DNA of 64,000 nucleotides from Agelas oroides (Eukaryota; Porifera; Demospongiae; Agelasida; Agelasidae): assembly GCA_949130485.1 (NCBI GenBank), contig OX422198.1:4341262-4405261 (forward strand). The letters run 5' to 3'. The position numbers and the translations under genes were made by a program. This document shows, in pieces, positions 58,101-64,000 of the stretch (position 1 is the first letter of the stretch; each line of letters starts with the position of its first letter). A model generated the notes under the pieces. It was given only the letters and a program-made list of their open reading frames with translations, was not told where the DNA came from and did not search any database.

Positions 58101-59880
58101 ATGACTCTACTACATGCTACCGTGGCTCTACTTGACTCTACATGACCCTACTACACTCACCATGGCTCTACTCCATTGTACCATGGCTCTACTTCACACT
58201 ACATCACTCTACTACATTCTACCATGGCTCTACTTGTCTCTACATGACTGTACTACCTGCTACCGTGGCTCTCCCCAATTGTACAATGGTTCTACTTGAC
58301 ACTACAAGATTCTACTACATTCTACCATGGCTCTACTTGACTCTACTTGACTCTACTAGACTATACCATTGCTCGACCTGGCTCTACTTGTCTCTACTTC
58401 ACTCTGCCTTGGCTCTACTGCATCCTACCATGGATCCACGTGAATCTACTTGACTCTACTACACTCTACCATCGCTATTCCTGGCTCTACTACATTCTAC
58501 CATGGCTATACTTGACTCTACATGACTCTATTACATTCTACCATGGCTCTACGTGACTCTCCTTGAGTCCACTACACTCTACCTTGGCTCTACTTGACTC
58601 TCCTACACACTGCCATGGCTCTACTTGGCTCTACTACACTCTACCATGGCTCTACTTGGCTGTACTTGACTCTACTACACTATACCACGGCTCTACTCCA
58701 TTGTACCATGGCTCTACTTGACACTACATTACTCTCCTACATTCTACCATGGCTCTACTTTACTCTACTACATTCTACGATGGCTGTACTTGGCTCTACT
58801 TGACTCTACTACACTATACCATTGCTAGACATTGCTCTACTTGTCTCTACTTCACTCTACCTTGGCTCTACTACATCCTACCATGGATCAACGTGACTCT
58901 ACTTGACTCTACTACACTCTACCATGGCTCTACCTGGCTCTACTACATTCTACCATCGCTCTACTTCACTCTACATGACTCTACTACATTCTACCATGGC
59001 TCTACTTGACTCTACTTGAGTCCACTACACTCTACCTTGGCTCTACTTGGCTCTACTTGACTCTACTACACACTACCATGGCTCAACTTGGCTATACTAC
59101 ACTCTACCATGGCTCTACTTGGCTCTACTTGACTCTACTACACTCTACCATATCTCTCCTACATTCGACCATGGCTCCACGTGACTCTACTTGATTTTCT
59201 ACTACATTCTACCATTGCTCTACTTGACTCTGCTTGAGTCCACTACACTCTACCTTGGCTCTACTTGGCTCTACTTGACTCTACTACACACTACCATGGC
59301 TCTACGTGGCTCTACTTGATTCTACTACACTCTACCATTGCTAGTCCTGGCTCTACTTGTCCCTACTACACTCTACCTTGCATCTACTACATCCTACCAT
59401 GGATCCACATGACTCTACTTGACTCTACTACACTCTACCATGGCTCTACTCCATTGTACCATGGCTCTACTTGACACTACATCACTCTACTACATTCTAC
59501 CATGGCTCTACTTGTCTCTACATGACTCTACTACATCCTACCGTTGCTCTACCCCATTGTACCATGGCTCTACTTCACACTACATGATTCTACTAAATTC
59601 TACCATGGCTCTTCCTGACTCTACTTGACTCTCCTACACCGTACCGTTGCTCTACTTCACTGTACTTGACACTACTACACTCTACCATGGATCTACTCCA
59701 TTCTATACCATGGCTCTACTACACACTACATGGCTCTACTACATTCTACCATTGTTCCAATTGAATCTACTACATTCTACCATGACTCTACTTGGCTCTA
59801 CTTGACTCTACCACACTCTACCATGGCTCTACTTGGCTCTACTTGACTCTACTACACTCTACCATGGCTCTACTCCATTG
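53781..59880 (+). repeat. 6.1-kb segment repeated at 13256-bp spacing, copy 2
   Basis: Partner of 40525-46624. It spans the end of cycle 4 and the start of cycle 5. After 59880 the cycle 5 sequence follows the arrangement of cycle 1 (near 24271) rather than the 424-bp duplication of cycle 4. Confidence 0.85.
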
Positions 59881-62285
59881 TACCATGTCTCTACTTGACA
59901 CTACATGACTCTACTACATTCTACCATGGCTCCACTTGACTCTACTACACTATACCATTGCTAGACCTGGCTCTCCTTGTGTCTACTACACTCTACCTTG
60001 GCTCTACTACATCCTACCATGGATCCACGTGACTCTACTTGACTCTACTACACTCTACCATGGCTCTTCCTGGCTCTACTACATTCTACCATGGCTCTCC
60101 TTGACTCTACATGACTCTACTCCACTCTACCATGGCTCTACTTTGCTCTACTTGACTCTACTACACTCTACCATGTCTCTACCACATTCTACCATAGCTC
60201 TACTTGACTCTACTTGACTCTACAACATTCTGCCATGGCTCTACTTACTCTACGTGACTGTACTACACTCTACCTTGGCTCTACTACATTCTGCTATGGC
60301 TCCACGTGACTCTACTTGACTCTACTGCATTCTACCATGGATCTACCTTACTCTACTACATTCTACCATAGCTCTACTTGGCTCTACATGACCCTACTAC
60401 ACTCTACCATGGCTCTACTCCATTGTACCATGGCTCTACTTCACACTACATCACTCTACTACATTCTACCATAGCTCACTTGTCTCTACATGACTCTACT
60501 ACATGCTACCGTGGCTCTACCCAATTGTACAATGGCTCTACTTGACACTACATGATTCTACTACATTCTACCATGGGTCTAGTTGACTCTACTTCACTCT
60601 ACTATACTATACCATTGGTAGACCTGGCTCTACTTGTCTCTACTTCACTCTACCTTGGCTCTAGTGCATCCTTCCATGGATCCACATGACTCCACTTGAC
60701 TCTACTACACTCTACCATCACTCTACCTGGCTCTACTACATTCTACCATGGCTCTACTTGACTCTACATGACTCTATTACATTCTACCATGGCTGTACTT
60801 GGCTCTCCTTGAGTCCACTACACTCTACCTTGGCTCTACTTGGCTCTACTTGACTCTCCTACACACTACCATGGCTCTACTTGGCTCTACTACACTCTAC
60901 CATGGCTCTACTTGGTTGTACTTGACTCTACTACACTATACCATGGCTCTACTCCATTGTACCATGGCTCTACTTGACACTACATGACTCTCCTACATTC
61001 TACCATGGCTCTACTTGACTCTACTACATTCTTCGATGGCTGTACATGGCTCTACTTGACTCTACTACACTATACCATTCCTATACCAGGCTCTACTTGT
61101 CTCTACTTCACCCTACCTTGGCTCTACTACATCCTACCATGGATCAACGTGACTCTACTTGACTCTACTACACTCTACCATGGCTCTACCTGGCTCTACT
61201 ACATTCTACCATGGCTCTACTTGACTCTACAAGACTCTACTACATTCTACCATGGCTCTACTTGACTCTACTTGAGTCCTCTACCCTCTACCTTGTCTCT
61301 ACTTGGCTCTACTTCACTCTACTAAACACTACCATGGCTCAACTTGGCTATACAACACTCTACCATGGCTCTACTTCGCTCTACTTGACTCTACTACACT
61401 CTTCCTTGTCTCTACTACATTCTACCAATGCTCCACGTGACTCTACTTGACTCTACTACACTCTACCATTGCTCTACTCCAATTTACCATTGCTCTACTT
61501 GACACTACATCACTCTACTACATTCTACCATGGCTCTACTTGACTCTAAATGACTCTACTACATTCTACCATGCCTCTACTTGACTCTGCTTCAGTCCAC
61601 TACACTCTACCTTGGCTCTACTTGGCTCTACTTGACTCTACTACACACTACCATGGCTCTATTTGGCTCTACTTGACTCTACTACACTCTACCATTGCTA
61701 GACCTGGCTCTACTTGTCCCTACTACACTCTACCTTACATCAACTACATCCTACCATGGATCCACGTGACTCTACTTGACTCTACTACACTCTACCATGG
61801 ATCTACTCCATTGTACAATGACTCTACTTGACACTACATCACTCTACTACATTCTACCATGTCTCTACTTGTCTCTACAAGACTCTACTACACTCTACCA
61901 TGGCTCTACTCCATTGTACAATGGCTCTACTTGATACTACATCACTCTACTACATTCTACCATGGCTCTACTTGTCTCTACATGACTCTACTACATGCTA
62001 CTGTGGCTCTACCCCATTGTACCATGGCTCTACTTGACACTACATGATTCTACTAAATTCTACCATGCTTCTTCCTGACTCTACTTGATTCTCCTACACT
62101 CTACCGTTGCTCTACTTGGCTGTACTTGACACTACTACACTCTAACATGGCTCTACTCCATTCTATACCATGGCTCTACTTCACACTACATGGCTCTACT
62201 ACATTCTACCATTGTTCCAATTGAATCTACTACTTTCTACAATGACTCTACTTGGCTGTACTTGACTCTACCACACTCTACCATG

Positions 62286-64000
62286 GCTCTACTTGGCTCT
62301 ACTTGACTCTACTACACTCTACCACGGTTCTACTCCATTGTACCATGGCTCTACTTGACACTACATGACTCTGCTACATTCTACCATGGTTCTACTTGAC
62401 TCTACTACACACTACGATGGCTCTACTTGGCTCTACTTGACTCTACTACACTATACCATTGCTAGACCTGGCTCTCCTTGTCTCTACTACATTCTACCTT
62501 GGCTCTACTACATCCTACCATGGATCCACGTGACTCTACTTGACTCTACTACACTCTACCATGGCTCTACCTGCCTCTACTACATTCTTCCATGGCTCTA
62601 CTTGACTCTACTTGACTCTACTACACTCTACCATGGCTCTACTTGGCTCTACTTCACTCTACTACACTATACCATTGCTAGACCTGGCTCTACTTGTCTG
62701 TACTTAACTCTACCTTAGCTGTATATACTACATCGTACGATGGATCCACGTGACTCTACTTGACTCTACTACACTCTACCATGGCTCTACCTGGCTCTAC
62801 TACATTCTACCATGGCTCTACTTGACTCTACATGACTCTACTACATTCTACCATGGCTCTACTTGACTCTACTTGAGTCCACTACACTCTACCTTGGCTC
62901 TACTTTGCTCTACTTGACTCTACTACACACTACCATGGCTGTACTTGGCTCTACTACACTCTACCATGGCTCTACTTTGCTCTACTTGATTCTACTACAC
63001 TCTACCATGTCTCTACCACATTCTAACATAGCTCTACTTGACTCTACTTGACTCTACTACATTCTGCCATGGCTCTACTTGACTCTACGTGACTGTACTA
63101 CACTCTACCTTGGCTCTACTACATTCTGCTATGGCTCCACATGACTCTACTCGACTCTACTGCATTCTACCATCGCTCTACCTTCCTCTACTACATTCTA
63201 CCATGGCTCTACTTGACTCTGCATGACCCTACTACACTATACCATGGCTCTACTCCATTGTACCATGGCTCTACTTGACACTACATGACTCTCCTACATT
63301 CTACCATGGTTCTACTTGACACTACATGACTCTCCTACATTCTACCATGGTTCTACTTGACTCTACTACATTCTATGATGGCTGTACTTGGCTCTACTTG
63401 ACTCTACTACACTATACCTTGGCTCTACTACATCCTACCATGGATCAACGTGACTCTACTTGACTCTACTACACTCTACCATGGCTCTACCTCACTCTAC
63501 TACATTCTACCATCGCTATACTTGACTCTACATGACTCTACTACATTCTACCATGGCTCTACTTGGCTCTACTTGACTCTACTACACTCTACCATGGTTC
63601 TACTCCATTGTACCATGGCTCTACTTGACACTACATGACTCTGCTACATTCTACCATGGCTCTACTTGACTCTACTACACACTACGATGGCTCTACTTGG
63701 CTCTACTTGACTCTACTACACTATACCATTGCTAGACCTGGCTCTCCTTGTCTCTACTACATTCTACCTTGGCTCTACTACATCCTACCATGGATCCACG
63801 TGACTCTACTTGACTCTACTACACTCTACCATGGCTCTCCCTGGCTCTACTACATTCTACCATGGCTCTACTTGACTCTACATGACTCTACTACATTCTT
63901 CCATGGCTCTACTTGACTCTACGTGACTCTACTACAATCTACCATGGCTCTACTTGGCTCAACTTCACTCTACTACACTATACCATTGCTAGACCTGGCT
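62286..64000 (+). repeat. 1270-bp tandem duplication, second copy cut by the window end
   Basis: Landmarks at 62286-62580 (CTGCTACATTC, ACACTACGATGG, CTAGACCTGGCTCTCC) recur from about 63556 at offset 1270. The second copy has a roughly 41-bp insertion near 63880-63920 and then resumes the module B order up to the last base. The array therefore continues beyond 64000. Confidence 0.75.
63271..63352 (+). repeat. 41-bp tandem duplication
   Basis: CTACTTGACACTACATGAC followed by CTCCTACATTC and CCATGG occurs at 63271 and again at 63312, offset 41. This is the length of a common four-unit string (10+10+10+11). Confidence 0.85.

Larger units (their letters stand above)
44858..58113 (+). repeat. 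Higher-order cycle 4 (13256 bp, extended)
   Basis: CACTCACCATGG marker near 44900. Module A is about 44858-48099 and includes a 424-bp duplication. Module B is about 48100-51192, with about 1.5 copies of the 659/597 unit. The first module C starts at 51193. A 2175-bp tandem duplication then repeats part of B and C (50831-55180). A short B (about 55380-56007) and a further C (56008-58113) close the cycle. The extra length relative to the other cycles is explained by these duplications. Confidence 0.86.
1..64000 (+). repeat. Satellite array of a degenerate 10-11 bp CTCTAC unit
   Basis: The hexamer CTCTAC, or a one-base variant, recurs every 10 or 11 bases from the first line to the last. The usual tails are TTGA, TTGG, TACA and the 5-base CATGG. 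Common strings of units are 31 bp (TTGA, TACA, CATGG) and 41 bp (TTGG, TTGA, TACA, CATGG). At one unit per 10-11 bp this is on the order of six thousand units. A typical 41-bp string has 14 C, 14 T, 8 A and 5 G, so the + strand is strongly pyrimidine-biased and about 46% G+C. No stretch over about 20 bp escapes the pattern, so no part of the window holds a separate gene. Satellites of this length are a eukaryotic feature. Both ends are cut inside the array. Confidence 0.97.
58114..64000 (+). repeat. Higher-order cycle 5 (partial, runs off the window)
   Basis: CACTCACCATGG marker near 58155. Module A is about 58114-60798; relative to cycle 4 it has lost several hundred bases near 60120, where CTACTCCACTCTACC marks a junction. 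Module B is about 60799-63290 with a single unit of the 659/597 type. The cycle has not reached a module C by the window end. A 41-bp duplication (63271-63352) and a partial 1270-bp duplication lie in its last part. Confidence 0.84.

Noticed and set aside
1-64000. More than a hundred + strand frames of 60-148 codons
   Set aside because: A 10-bp unit read in any frame gives the same short peptide every three units. ATG is supplied by CCATGG or CATGAC and the stop by TTGA or ATGA. Frame ends follow unit order, and the frames overlap one another in different phases.
1-64000. Genes on the complementary strand
   Set aside because: Each unit reads GTAGAG on that strand, which puts TAG in every frame about every 30 bp; no long frame is possible.
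1-64000. CRISPR array
   Set aside because: There are no unique spacers between conserved repeats; spacers and repeats are the same satellite, and no cas gene is present.
1-64000. Telomeric repeat or simple microsatellite
   Set aside because: The unit is not TTAGGG-like, and it is degenerate with higher-order structure instead of a pure short repeat.
1-64000. H-DNA or triplex-forming polypurine/polypyrimidine tract
   Set aside because: Although pyrimidine-rich, the strand is interrupted by A or G every few bases and shows no long mirror symmetry.
1-64000. Transposable element or insertion sequence responsible for the array
   Set aside because: No terminal inverted repeats, long terminal repeats, target-site duplications, poly-A tracts or transposase-like coding regions are visible.
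1-64000. Assignment to a particular species
   Set aside because: I do not recognise the unit as a named satellite and there is no gene to place it; only a eukaryotic origin is supported.

Overview
The whole 64 kb window is one uninterrupted satellite array. Every part of it is built from a degenerate 10-11 bp unit: the hexamer CTCTAC followed by a 4- or 5-base tail, most often TTGA, TTGG, TACA or CATGG. I found no unique sequence longer than about 20 bases, no credible protein-coding gene, no tRNA or rRNA, no transposon and no CRISPR array. Tens of kilobases of fixed, near-identical satellite organised in nested higher-order repeats point to a eukaryotic chromosome, probably heterochromatic (centromeric, pericentromeric, subtelomeric or sex-linked). 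I cannot name the lineage from the sequence.

The layout has two parts. Positions 1-22503 hold a more diverged array with several simple tandem duplications. These are an old repeat of about 1.3 kb (1-2646), an apparently identical 990-bp doublet (2647-4626), a very large 5.6-kb doublet (4859-15742, the first copy carrying an extra 390-bp duplication), and a 3.1-3.2 kb spaced repeat in 15743-22503. Positions 22504-64000 hold five successive higher-order cycles. They start at 22504, 28939, 37533, 44858 and 58114, and the four complete ones are 6435, 8594, 7325 and 13256 bp long. Each is read as modules A-B-C. Cycles differ by whole-unit gains and losses (10, 21, 41, 62, 125, 134, 424, 597 and 2175 bp) and by segments copied between modules. 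The array runs off both ends of the window.

The open reading frames on the + strand (up to 148 codons) are by-products of the repeat. The unit is not a multiple of three, so all three frames read the same few residues, ATG comes from the CATGG or CATGA tails, and the frames close at TTGA. The complementary strand carries TAG inside every GTAGAG, so it has no long frames.

The most interesting results concern how the array evolves and what it may do physically. Diagnostic variants occur in all four combinations among the five cycles, a sign of exchange or gene conversion between copies. One 157-bp patch appears to have been copied from module B into module C. Recombination junctions can be located to within tens of bases. 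A TA step recurs every 10-11 bp over 64 kb, close to the helical repeat of nucleosomal DNA. All comparisons were made by eye, and assembly error in such an array is a real alternative for some duplications.
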